Source: an uncultured Collinsella sp. (GTDB lineage Bacteria; Actinomycetota; Coriobacteriia; Coriobacteriales; Coriobacteriaceae). Taken from it: a DNA stretch of 12,221 nt. The DNA lies in contig USBA01000042.1 in the NCBI GenBank assembly GCA_900552735.1, positions 1-12,221 on the forward strand, read 5' to 3'. The position numbers and the translations under genes are program-made. Position 1 is the stretch's first letter. Each line of letters opens with the position of its first letter. The notes under the pieces are model-generated. The model was not told where the DNA came from and did not search any database. It saw only the letters and a list, made by a program, of their open reading frames with translations. Of this stretch, positions 1-7,376 are shown piece after piece.

Positions 1-9
1 CGCTCGGGG

Positions 10-27
10 TATACTTTCGACTATATA
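10..27 (+). promoter_or_regulatory. Possible -10 region for the M28-like gene
   Basis: TATACT lies at 10-15 and a second AT-rich stretch, TATATA, at 22-27, about 60-70 bases upstream of the chosen start at 84. Any -35 box would lie outside the window, so the promoter cannot be confirmed. Similar TATAC-type boxes precede the tRNA gene and the binding-protein gene in this window. Confidence 0.3.
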
Positions 28-83
28 CGGTTCTAATGTGCATACATTGGGCCTATTTGTCGGATTATGGATGTGGAGCGCAT

Positions 84-3000
84 ATGGCGAACACCCAGAA
101 CTATATTAACCACCTGCTGCAGAACACCGGCATTACGCCGGCATGCAGCGAAGAAGAGCGCTTGGCTGCCGAGGATATCGCTCAGATTTTCCGCAACCAC
201 GGCTTTGACCCCGAGGTGCAGGAATTTAATGCTCCCGCGCCCAGCAGATTGGCGTTTGCCGTTACCGGTATTCTGGCGTTTGCCGGCGCCCTGCTGATGG
301 GCATCGGTGGCGGTATCGGCTTGGTCGGCACCTTGCTGGCCATTGTCGGCGCCGTGCTCTACGTGCTCGAACGCACGGGGCGTCCCGTGGTTTCGCGCCT
401 GGGAAAGACCGGTGTGAGCCAAAATGTCATCGCCTACCACAAGGCGTCGGGCCCGCTTGCCTCTCCGCGCAATCGCCCGGTTGTCGTTGTCGCGCACTAT
501 GACTCCCCGCGCGCCGAACTGCTCGCTCGCGAGCCCTATGCGCCGTACCGAGCGCTGATCGCCAAATTGCTCCCGATTGCCACGATTGCTCCCGCGGCTA
601 TTGCCATCCTGCGCATCTTGCCGCTTCCCGGCGCGTTGAAGGTCCTGCTGTGGATTGTCGCGATCCTTGCCTCTCTCGTGGCTCTTGCCAATGCCGCCAA
701 TATTATTTCCAATCGTTTTGTTCTTCCCTACACGTCCGGCTCGGTTTGCAACAAGTCGTCTGTTGCCGCCATGTTGGGTGTCATGGATAACGTCGCCCCC
801 TATCAGGGTGAGAACGAGTTCCCTGACGATATTCCGTTTGACACGTATTTTGGCGAGCAGAAGCGTCGCGCCGAGGAGATGGCGCGTGCGGCGGCCGAGT
901 ATGCCGCGGCCCAGCAGCAAAACGACTACGGCAACACCATCGAGTACGAAGAGCCTGCCTATACCGAGGATGAGTATCGCCAGCCGGTCGCTCCCGAGGG
1001 TGAGCAGGGCGAGGCTTCTGATGAGCAAATCGATGGATTCGAAGGTGCTTCTGCCGACGAGACCCTGATTGGCGTCATCGCACCCGAGCCCCAGGTCCAA
1101 GATATTCCGGACGAGGAGCCCGTTGCGGACGAGTCCACTGCCGAGTCGGCAGGCGAGCCTGCCGCGGCTGAGGAGCCCGAGCCCAAGCCCAAGCTTTATC
1201 GCAATGCCGCCGGCAACATCCGATTTGGCTCGGATGCCATCCGTGCCCTGGGCATGCTTCCCGAGTCCTGCACGCTCGATTACGAAGAGGGCGAGGAACT
1301 GACGTTTGAGCCGGAGCCTGCTCCCGTTGCACAGGAGCCTGCGCCCGCGGCCAATACAGCTGTTGCTCCCGCCGAGCCGGTCACTGCCTCTGTTGCTGCC
1401 GCGGAGTCTGACGCAAAGCCCGCGCTCGATTCTGCAGCCGGTCTGGATATCCTGGCGCCTGCCGCTCCGGCACAGGTTGAAGACGAGATCGCCGACGAAG
1501 ACTACGACGAGTATCCGCAGCGCGTGTCCTATGAGAGCGACACCGATTTTTCGGCCGAGCTTCCCTCGACAACGCCCCATGCCGATATCGCTTCCGCGTT
1601 CTCCTCGATTGGTGCCAGCGCTTCTAGCTTCTTTAAGGGCGCCCTCGCGAAGGGCAAGAAGTTCGTCGACGACTTTGAGGAAAAGCGCGCCGCTGCCCGC
1701 GAGGCCGCCGAGCGGGAGGCCATCGCCCAGCAGCAGGCCGCCGAGGTCGAGCGCGAGCGTGCGGCACAGGAGTTCGAGCAGAGCGAGGCCGAGCAGCCGG
1801 AGCCTGTCGATGTCGCCGACGCCACGACGTCCTTCGAGGCTCCACAGCCGACATCCGCCGACGTTGCCGAGGCTACGACGTCCTTTGAGGCGCAACAGCC
1901 GGTCGATGGCACCATGTCATTTGATGCCACGATGACGTTTGAGAAGCAGGGCACCGCAATTGCCGAGCCCCTTCCCATCCCCGATGATGCCCAGGACGCC
2001 GCCGATGATTCGGTTGTCGACGAGGCCGATTCCGTTGAGGCCAGCGCGCCCGAGCAAGTCGAGGCTCCTGCTATGGAGCAGGAGTCCCCTGCGGTTGACG
2101 GGGCTCCCAAGACGGATGAGTCCAGGCCTTATTCTACGCAGATCTTTACCATGCCCGCGCCGAGCGACCCCGGTGCCACGGTGGCCAACGTCGCTCCCAC
2201 GCAGGACGAGACAGTTGACTTCCTCATGGCGCAGATTTCGTCTCAGGTGCCTCCGCGCCAGCAAATGAATATCCCCGATCCGGCCTCCGCGCCTGCGCCC
2301 TCTTCGTCGCCGCTGGCCTCGGTCCCCGATCCGTCGCTGCCTTCGATGCAACAGGCCAACGTCGCATCCCGCACGTCGCTGTTCGATCTTCCCGATCCTT
2401 CGGCACAGACAAATGACCCCTTTGCGACGGCGCAGGGCCCCGAGCCCACATCGGCACCGGTTGTTCCCCCCATGCCGGTCACCTCGGATGTTCAGCCGCT
2501 TGAGACTATCTCGGCTCCTGCCGCTCCGGCCGCCAAGCCGCAAAAGCGCGGCTTGGGCGGTCTGTTCGGTCGCAAAAAGAAAAATGAGCAGGACAGCATG
2601 AGCGATTGGCTTGGCGTCGAGGATGATTACGACGCCAAGAAGTCTGGTCGCGGTATCGGCTCGTGGGATAACTTCGAGGATGACGACGACGGCTGGAAGG
2701 GCGGTGCCACGTCTTCCGATGGAGCTTCCGCCGAGGATATGCTCGCTGCCGTTGCCTCCATGGGCGATGACGAGCTGCTTGGCCACGACATCTGGTTTGT
2801 GGCTACAGGCGCTTCCGATTGCGACGGCGCCGGCATGAAGGCGTTCCTGGCCGCGCATCGCGACAAGCTCCGCGGCGTGTTCTTTATCAACCTTGAGTCC
2901 ATTGGTGCCGGTAGGCTTTCGGTCGTGACGGTCGAGGGCGAGCAGCAGCTGCTCAAGGGTGACCGACGCATCATGAACTTGGTCAACAAGGTGTGCAAGT

Positions 3001-3215
3001 CGTTCCATGTCGATTGCGGTGCATTTGAGATGCCCTATGCCAAGACCGATGCCTATGCTGCTCTCGAGGCAAGCCGACGCGCCCTTACCATTGCCGGCGT
3101 CGACGGCCCACGTTTGGCATGCGCTCACACTGAGGACGATCTGCCGTACAACGTCAATCCGACAAATATCGCTACGGTGTCCGAGGTCGTGACCGAGGTC
3201 ATTCGTCGTTCGTAG
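84..3215 (+). CDS. Membrane-anchored M28-like (pseudo)peptidase with a giant acidic insertion
   Basis: This is a 1043-residue protein. The ATG at 84 is chosen because GGAG at 75-78 sits five bases upstream; an in-frame ATG at 36 has no such site. Seen: two hydrophobic hairpins (about residues 55-95 and 157-208), a VVVVAHYDS segment with H138 and D140, then CNKSSVAAML (222-231). A low-complexity region of about 650 residues rich in Ala, Pro, Glu and Asp follows. The C-terminus (900-1043) has FVATGASD, NLES (E938) and HTED (H1015). These pieces match, in order, the metal-ligand blocks of M28 zinc aminopeptidases. The usual bridging Asp (NDxxSG block) and catalytic Glu (GAEE block) are replaced by Asn/Lys and Ser911, so activity is doubtful. 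The insertion holds a charged coiled-coil-like stretch (519-575), a 17-residue tandem repeat (576-609), a basic patch (819-837) and Asp-rich tracts. Positive residues after the second span suggest both halves face the cytoplasm (inference). The gene heads a likely two-gene operon. Confidence 0.7.
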   Translation: MANTQNYINHLLQNTGITPACSEEERLAAEDIAQIFRNHGFDPEVQEFNAPAPSRLAFAVTGILAFAGALLMGIGGGIGLVGTLLAIVGAVLYVLERTGRPVVSRLGKTGVSQNVIAYHKASGPLASPRNRPVVVVAHYDSPRAELLAREPYAPYRALIAKLLPIATIAPAAIAILRILPLPGALKVLLWIVAILASLVALANAANIISNRFVLPYTSGSVCNKSSVAAMLGVMDNVAPYQGENEFPDDIPFDTYFGEQKRRAEEMARAAAEYAAAQQQNDYGNTIEYEEPAYTEDEYRQPVAPEGEQGEASDEQIDGFEGASADETLIGVIAPEPQVQDIPDEEPVADESTAESAGEPAAAEEPEPKPKLYRNAAGNIRFGSDAIRALGMLPESCTLDYEEGEELTFEPEPAPVAQEPAPAANTAVAPAEPVTASVAAAESDAKPALDSAAGLDILAPAAPAQVEDEIADEDYDEYPQRVSYESDTDFSAELPSTTPHADIASAFSSIGASASSFFKGALAKGKKFVDDFEEKRAAAREAAEREAIAQQQAAEVERERAAQEFEQSEAEQPEPVDVADATTSFEAPQPTSADVAEATTSFEAQQPVDGTMSFDATMTFEKQGTAIAEPLPIPDDAQDAADDSVVDEADSVEASAPEQVEAPAMEQESPAVDGAPKTDESRPYSTQIFTMPAPSDPGATVANVAPTQDETVDFLMAQISSQVPPRQQMNIPDPASAPAPSSSPLASVPDPSLPSMQQANVASRTSLFDLPDPSAQTNDPFATAQGPEPTSAPVVPPMPVTSDVQPLETISAPAAPAAKPQKRGLGGLFGRKKKNEQDSMSDWLGVEDDYDAKKSGRGIGSWDNFEDDDDGWKGGATSSDGASAEDMLAAVASMGDDELLGHDIWFVATGASDCDGAGMKAFLAAHRDKLRGVFFINLESIGAGRLSVVTVEGEQQLLKGDRRIMNLVNKVCKSFHVDCGAFEMPYAKTDAYAALEASRRALTIAGVDGPRLACAHTEDDLPYNVNPTNIATVSEVVTEVIRRS
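1809..1946 (+). repeat. In-frame 51-bp tandem repeat encoding T-x-S-F-E motifs
   Basis: Two adjacent 51-base units (1809-1859 and 1860-1910) encode DVADATTSFEAPQPTSA and DVAEATTSFEAQQPVDG. They are followed by two shorter degenerate copies, TMSFDA and TMTFEK, up to 1946. The codons differ between units while the protein motif is kept, which suggests selection on the peptide rather than a recent slippage event. The repeat lies in the acidic linker of the M28-like protein. Confidence 0.75.
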
Positions 3216-3225
3216 GTTGACCTAT

Positions 3226-3231
3226 AAGGAG
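3226..3231 (+). promoter_or_regulatory. Ribosome binding site deciding the GTG start at 3237
   Basis: AAGGAG lies five bases upstream of the GTG at 3237 and 10 bases past the stop of the preceding gene. It supports translation of the short downstream gene from a non-ATG start. Confidence 0.7.
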
Positions 3232-3236
3232 TCTGC

Positions 3237-3455
3237 GTGTTTTCGTACATCAAGCGCCACTGGCCCGTCTATCTCATCTTGGCCCTGATCGCCATTGTCC
3301 TTGGTTTCGGGGCCGCGTATATCGTGGGCGTTAAAGGCTCAACGCCTGAGTCCACGATTAGCGAAGAAGTGGAGCACGAGCAGAGTTTGGGAGCCGATGG
3401 CATCTCCGAGTCCGATCAAGCGCTCATCGACGGTGGGTCTGCATCTGGGGAATAG
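3237..3455 (+). CDS. Small single-span membrane protein, function unknown
   Basis: This is a 72-residue protein starting at GTG with a well-placed AAGGAG. Residues 1-9 are short and basic (MFSYIKRHW), residues 10-31 form one hydrophobic span, and the tail from about 33 to 72 is strongly acidic and Ser/Gly-rich. The charge bias predicts N-in, C-out topology, with the acidic tail outside. I recognise no family. It begins 21 bases after the M28-like gene and is followed by a clear terminator, so the two are almost certainly co-transcribed. A partner or accessory role for the M28-like membrane protein is an inference from position only. The coding assignment is supported by the ribosome binding site, the coherent membrane-protein design and the tight spacing. 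Confidence 0.65.
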   Translation: MFSYIKRHWPVYLILALIAIVLGFGAAYIVGVKGSTPESTISEEVEHEQSLGADGISESDQALIDGGSASGE

Positions 3456-3476
3456 CCATTTCGCCACGAACGAATA

Positions 3477-3510
3477 AGAGGCGAGCCGGGAGACGGGCTC
3501 GCCTCTTTTT
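3477..3510 (+). terminator. Rho-independent terminator between convergent genes
   Basis: An 11-bp perfect stem (AGAGGCGAGCC at 3477-3487 with GGCTCGCCTCT at 3496-3506) has an 8-base loop and a run of five T at 3506-3510. It ends the plus-strand pair. On the minus strand the stem is followed by TTATT, so it could also stop the convergent adhesin transcript, less efficiently. Confidence 0.85.
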
Positions 3511-3517
3511 CATTGCG

Positions 3518-6500
3518 TCAGCGACGTTTTGACGCCAGCTTTAGATGGGCAAACCAGATTGCCGCGGCGCCGGAGGTCACGAAGGCGGTGAGGCAGGCGG
3601 CAATGGGAAGGGAGCCCGTTGCCGGTAAATCTTGCGGCATGGCGCATCGCTGGATGACGCGATCCTCGTCATGTGATTCAAGGTTGCTACCGCCGCCATT
3701 GCGACAGAGGTCAACGCGAGCGCTGTTGGCGAGTGCGGTCTGAGGCGTGTAAGACGACGCGGCCTGCATATGGATGACGGCACCGTGAATATCCGAGTCA
3801 AGGACGGCGTTCACATCATCAAGGTCGTCATGCTCGTCTTTGAGGTCCTCGCGGGTCCAAGATTCTGCAGCGCCTCTTGTCGTGAAGTCGGCCGATACGG
3901 CCCCGTACTCAAGACGAATGCCCGTGACGGCGGTATCGTCCAAAAGAGCGAGCTCTTTTGCCTCGAGGGTGACTGATTCCGTTGTTGGAATATTTGCTTT
4001 CCAAAGATGCCAATCGTCGTAATCGACCATGCGCAAATCGTCACCTAGGAGCTTTTTGACCTCGTCCGTTTTGAGCCAGGGGTTGTCATGCCCGTCGCTG
4101 AGCGTTGCATTGGCCTGTTCGCCCGTATCGATACTTCCCACTGGAGACGTTCGGTACCACACGTTGCAAAGACCGTCGATGTCCCCAGCCGCGACAGGGG
4201 TTTCGATGGCGATGAGCCTGGCAGTGCCGTCTTTGGCGCATTCGAGATCGTCGGTGATGGTGAATTCATCAACCCAGGTATTCGACTCATTTTTAGCATC
4301 GAGCGTATAGGAGAAGGAACCGTTCGTATCAGATTGTGCCACGGCCCGGTTTTTGCCATCGCCGTTAGCGACGAGGCCCTTACCGATAGGGCGGGCGATC
4401 TCTTGCCGCTTGTCGACTCTGCCCTCGATCTCGATGGGTGTGTCCTTCATGGTTACCGTCTGCACTTCTCCTGTGGCCTCAATTTCAAACGTCATGTCTT
4501 GAGCAAGGTCGTAAGTGCGCGGGGACATTGCTTCGCGCAGGGTGTAGGTGCCGGGCAAAAGATGCTCGATGCGATGCGGTTTGTCGGAGGAGGTCCAAGC
4601 GTCAATTTCGGTTCCGTCGGCACCGTGGAGGGAGAGCCGAGCGCCATCCACTTCTTGTTTGCCGGTCAGATCGACTTTGGAGATGTCGATTTTGGTGTAG
4701 TCGTTAGAGATATCGAGGTGCGCTTTGACCGTGGGTGTTTCCTGGTCGGCATACGACAGCTCGATGGTGTGCGCGCTTTGGTCGAGCAGGTATCCTTCGG
4801 GTGCCTGTACCTCAATAACCTCATAGATGGCAGTTCCGCACCCCAGCGAAAGATGATTCGCGCACGCAAATCCCCGCTCGTCGGTTGTGATGGTGGTGAC
4901 GGTTTCACCGTCCAGGGCAACAATGCTGCCGTCGGGGCGCACGATATCGCCCGCGGCGCGGATATCAAAAACAGCGCCGGCAAGGGCGTGTCCGTCTACG
5001 GTATCGTTCTTAACGATCTCGATGCTTCCTGTTGCTGCGTCGTCGTAAAACGAGGCGACCGCGACGGGCGTTAAGTTCATGTCGGCGGGAATCGTTATCT
5101 CCAGATCTTCTCCAACAAGATACGGCTCCTTGGCGGAAGTCTCTCGTATGTAATACGTGCCCGGGTTAAGCGATTCGGGCAGAGTGACGGTGCCGGTTTC
5201 ATCGGTCGTAAAGGTATTCATAACGGTATGGGCAGGATGCCAAGATGTTTGCGAGATGGGTTCACGGTTGCCATTGAGCAGCTGAAAGGTGAACCCGACG
5301 CGTGGTACGGCGCTGCCGGTCTGAGCATCGCGCTTCACGATTTGAAGATGTGTCGACAGGGCGTGGTTGTCTACGATGTACTGAAGCTCTGCGCCGTCAG
5401 TGATCTGCTCTGCCGTGATAGTCCATTCCCCTGCCTGCTTAAAGCCGTCGGGCACAGTGTCGACAACCTCACGAATGGTGTAGCCGGCACGGTCATACGG
5501 TATGGTTCCACTGACGCCATTGGGGCGCTCTCCTGCGCCAAACCATGCTCCAGCCTGGTCTTTGGTCGATGCGAAGCCGTAGATATTGGTGTCCAGCGTT
5601 CCAACAACCTGCTGCGAAGTGTTGCTTACCACTTCAAAGATCACGCCTTCCGCCGGCTGCTCTATACCAGACCCATCGCTATTGCCACAGTCCTTGAACT
5701 TTGAAATCTCGAGGTCAAAAGCGATGGGGATGTTGGGGATGCGACGCTCGAGCTCAACGACGCCCGCGTCTCCGGGCTGGTCGGCACCGACGGTGTAGCT
5801 CCAGGTTTCATCGGAGGGCAGATAGCCCTCGGGAGCTCTCGACTCATAGATGGTAAAGGTGCCCAGGGGGATGTCGGTAAGTGTTGCCCGGCCGTCCTCA
5901 TCCGTCGTGAGGGTGCGCGTCCAGCCCGGGGCAGACTGTGAGACGCAGGTGAACTCAGCGCCGGCAAGTGACGCTCCGACTTGAGGGCCTGCCCCTGTCG
6001 CGGCATCGACCTTTGCGATGCGCAGGGTGACGGTACCGGGCTGCTCATCGATGACGACATTTCCGCCGTCATTGCCGGTGGAAAAGGCGATGCGGTCACT
6101 CCTGGGGATATAGCCCGCCGGAGCTTTGGTTTCGACCAGATAATATGCCGTGTTGGGCAAAAGTGTCGCCTGTGCGCGACCGCTGCTGTCCATCTGGATG
6201 CTGCCGATACGCTTGTCGCCGGCGCTCTCATAGATGTCGAACCTCGCTCCGTCGAGCCTGTAGGTATCGTTTTCGCTCGTGATGGCGGCGTTGGCTGACT
6301 GTTTTTGGAAGGATGCGGAGACGGCCGGGAGCACGTAGAGCATGTCTTGACGCTTGCTGCCGCCCGACACGGTTCCCAAATAGCGCCGCGCGCGATGCGG
6401 TGCGGCTTTAATGCTTCCCGACTTTGCGCTGTCGTGGAGCCAGCGCGCTGCGGCAACGACCTCATTGTCGCCGGAAAAGTTTCCACTCTTTGTGACGCCC

Positions 6501-6949
6501 TGGGCGGTTGTATATGAGAATGATCCGTCGGTATGGGTGGTGCCGTTGAGCATCCAGACGGCAAGTTGGGTTGCGGCGCGCGCTCGATCGGGGGACAGGT
6601 TATGCCCGCCAAAGGATGTGGCGGTGGGGTAGCCATGGCAGATGATGGCCGCGAATTCGTCTTCGAGCCATACCCAGCCCTGATTGTAGGTGAGCCAGGG
6701 TCCGCCCGGTGTGCTGGGGCCAAATCGGTCCTGGTTCATACAATAGGCAATCGAAGAATCCTGTGCCTCGTATTTGCCAACTCCAAAAGGACCGCATTCA
6801 TTGCTGATAGTGCGGAATCCGAGCGATTCGTAACCGTCGACGGCGAGCGCGGCATCCGGTGTCATGCAGCCTAAAAGTAAAAAGAGGACTAGGAGCAGCG
6901 ATCCTGCTGTGATTGCGCTGTGGACAGAGTGCGTGGGTGCGTTGGACAT
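3518..6949 (-). CDS. LPxTG-anchored thioester-domain adhesin with SpaA/Cna-B stalk
   Basis: This is a 1143-residue cell-wall surface protein; AAGGAG (6955-6960) lies five bases before its ATG. In order: a signal peptide with hydrophobic core 13-27 and likely cleavage after ALA at 34-36; a thioester domain with Cys70 (AYCMN) and Gln128 in a TQLA motif, the pair that forms an internal Cys-Gln thioester in TQXA-type adhesins; then about six prealbumin-like repeats. These begin near residues 225, 308, 411, 533, 641 and 753. Their signatures are IxKxD (LRIAKVD, LQIVKRD, IEIVKND, DISKVD) and ETKAPAGY, ESRAPEGY or EVQAPEGY, which carry the Lys and Glu of Cna-B isopeptide bonds. A less typical stalk domain (about 845-1085) follows. 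The C-terminus has LPATG (1108-1112), a hydrophobic span and KRR, the sortase sorting signal. The known role of such proteins is covalent attachment to host surface amines; the target here is unknown. No sortase gene is nearby. Confidence 0.93.
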   Translation of the reverse strand: MSNAPTHSVHSAITAGSLLLVLFLLLGCMTPDAALAVDGYESLGFRTISNECGPFGVGKYEAQDSSIAYCMNQDRFGPSTPGGPWLTYNQGWVWLEDEFAAIICHGYPTATSFGGHNLSPDRARAATQLAVWMLNGTTHTDGSFSYTTAQGVTKSGNFSGDNEVVAAARWLHDSAKSGSIKAAPHRARRYLGTVSGGSKRQDMLYVLPAVSASFQKQSANAAITSENDTYRLDGARFDIYESAGDKRIGSIQMDSSGRAQATLLPNTAYYLVETKAPAGYIPRSDRIAFSTGNDGGNVVIDEQPGTVTLRIAKVDAATGAGPQVGASLAGAEFTCVSQSAPGWTRTLTTDEDGRATLTDIPLGTFTIYESRAPEGYLPSDETWSYTVGADQPGDAGVVELERRIPNIPIAFDLEISKFKDCGNSDGSGIEQPAEGVIFEVVSNTSQQVVGTLDTNIYGFASTKDQAGAWFGAGERPNGVSGTIPYDRAGYTIREVVDTVPDGFKQAGEWTITAEQITDGAELQYIVDNHALSTHLQIVKRDAQTGSAVPRVGFTFQLLNGNREPISQTSWHPAHTVMNTFTTDETGTVTLPESLNPGTYYIRETSAKEPYLVGEDLEITIPADMNLTPVAVASFYDDAATGSIEIVKNDTVDGHALAGAVFDIRAAGDIVRPDGSIVALDGETVTTITTDERGFACANHLSLGCGTAIYEVIEVQAPEGYLLDQSAHTIELSYADQETPTVKAHLDISNDYTKIDISKVDLTGKQEVDGARLSLHGADGTEIDAWTSSDKPHRIEHLLPGTYTLREAMSPRTYDLAQDMTFEIEATGEVQTVTMKDTPIEIEGRVDKRQEIARPIGKGLVANGDGKNRAVAQSDTNGSFSYTLDAKNESNTWVDEFTITDDLECAKDGTARLIAIETPVAAGDIDGLCNVWYRTSPVGSIDTGEQANATLSDGHDNPWLKTDEVKKLLGDDLRMVDYDDWHLWKANIPTTESVTLEAKELALLDDTAVTGIRLEYGAVSADFTTRGAAESWTREDLKDEHDDLDDVNAVLDSDIHGAVIHMQAASSYTPQTALANSARVDLCRNGGGSNLESHDEDRVIQRCAMPQDLPATGSLPIAACLTAFVTSGAAAIWFAHLKLASKRR

Positions 6950-6954
6950 GGCTG

Positions 6955-6960
6955 CTCCTT
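6955..6960 (-). promoter_or_regulatory. Ribosome binding site of the adhesin
   Basis: Read on the minus strand this is AAGGAG, five bases before the ATG at 6949. It lies only three bases from the outer stem of the predicted leader fold at 6964-7017, so folding could affect access to it. Confidence 0.75.
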
Positions 6961-6963
6961 ATC

Positions 6964-7017
6964 CCTCGTGCGCCGCACGGGGAGGCCGCGGCGCGTAGGA
7001 TGAGGCTACCCCCGAGG
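6964..7017 (-). promoter_or_regulatory. Predicted three-way-junction leader of the adhesin mRNA
   Basis: Three perfect stems nest here. The outer stem is CCTCG/CGAGG (6964-6968 with 7013-7017). The first inner hairpin is GCGCCGC/GCGGCGC (6970-6976 with 6988-6994). The second is GTAG/CTAC (6995-6998 with 7006-7009), directly abutting the first. GGTTC (7016-7020) can instead pair with GAACC (7037-7041), which overlaps the outer stem by two bases and would compete with it. I do not recognise a known riboswitch class. A regulatory role is inferred from geometry only. Confidence 0.35.
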
Positions 7018-7203
7018 TTCATGCGGGTAAGTACCGGAACCTGACCAAATGCTTGCCCGATATCTGACAAATGGCGCCTATGAAAGACAATGGAATAAAT
7101 CTGCAGGTAGACAACGGTAAATAGAAGAACGTACAGGTCCCTATCTCCACAATTGGCCTGTTTTTAGGACGATTCTCCACAGCTAAAACAAGCATCGTCA
7201 CCC
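7018..7203. other. AT-richer spacer between adhesin and tRNA promoter
   Basis: This stretch is clearly more AT-rich than its surroundings and contains no convincing gene on either strand. It probably holds the adhesin promoter and upstream leader, but I could not single out a good -35/-10 pair on the minus strand. Confidence 0.5.
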
Positions 7204-7233
7204 TTGTATCGAACAAGACAACCGCGTTATACT
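7204..7233 (+). promoter_or_regulatory. Promoter of tRNA-Gly
   Basis: TTGTAT (7204-7209) and TATACT (7228-7233) are separated by 18 bases, and the tRNA 5' end lies 13 bases downstream of the -10 box. This is a normal housekeeping sigma-70-type arrangement. Confidence 0.55.
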
Positions 7234-7246
7234 ATCCCCCACATAT

Positions 7247-7321
7247 GCGGGCATCGCCAAGTGGTAAGGCATCAGCTTCCCAAGCTGACACTCGCGGGTT
7301 CGAGTCCCGTTGCCCGCTCCA
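7247..7321 (+). tRNA. tRNA-Gly (anticodon CCC)
   Basis: A full cloverleaf can be drawn. The acceptor stem is GCGGGCA (7247-7253) with TGCCCGC (7311-7317). The D-arm is GCC/GGC around AAGTGGTAA. The anticodon stem is TCAGC/GCTGA with loop TTCCCAA, giving anticodon CCC at 7279-7281. The T-arm is GCGGG-TTCGAGT-CCCGT. The discriminator is T at 7318 and the CCA end is encoded (7319-7321). It reads the glycine codon GGG. Confidence 0.97.
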
Positions 7322-7332
7322 GTTAAAAGCAC

Positions 7333-7365
7333 AAGCACGGCACCATTATGGTGCCGTGCTTTTTT
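7333..7365 (+). terminator. Terminator of tRNA-Gly
   Basis: A perfect 13-bp stem (AAGCACGGCACCA at 7333-7345, TGGTGCCGTGCTT at 7349-7361) has a 3-base loop and a T run reaching 7365. It starts 12 bases after the tRNA CCA end. Confidence 0.92.
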
Positions 7366-7376
7366 CAATAAAGCGC

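Noticed and set aside
33..1895. Long open frame of 620 codons on the minus strand opposite the M28-like gene
   Set aside because: Its composition (Arg/Gly/Leu-rich, no domain) is what the complement of a GC-rich Ala/Glu/Pro-rich coding region gives. The plus-strand frame has family motifs and a ribosome site.
1917..3128. Open frame of 403 codons on the minus strand
   Set aside because: It is Arg/Gly-rich shadow sequence opposite the M28-like gene with no recognisable motif or ribosome site.
4088..5074. Open frame of 328 codons on the plus strand inside the adhesin region
   Set aside because: It is antisense to clear SpaA/Cna-B repeats and has no family features of its own.
6950..7041. c-di-GMP riboswitch upstream of the adhesin
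   Set aside because: The conserved bases of the c-di-GMP-I class are not present; only an unclassified fold is supported.
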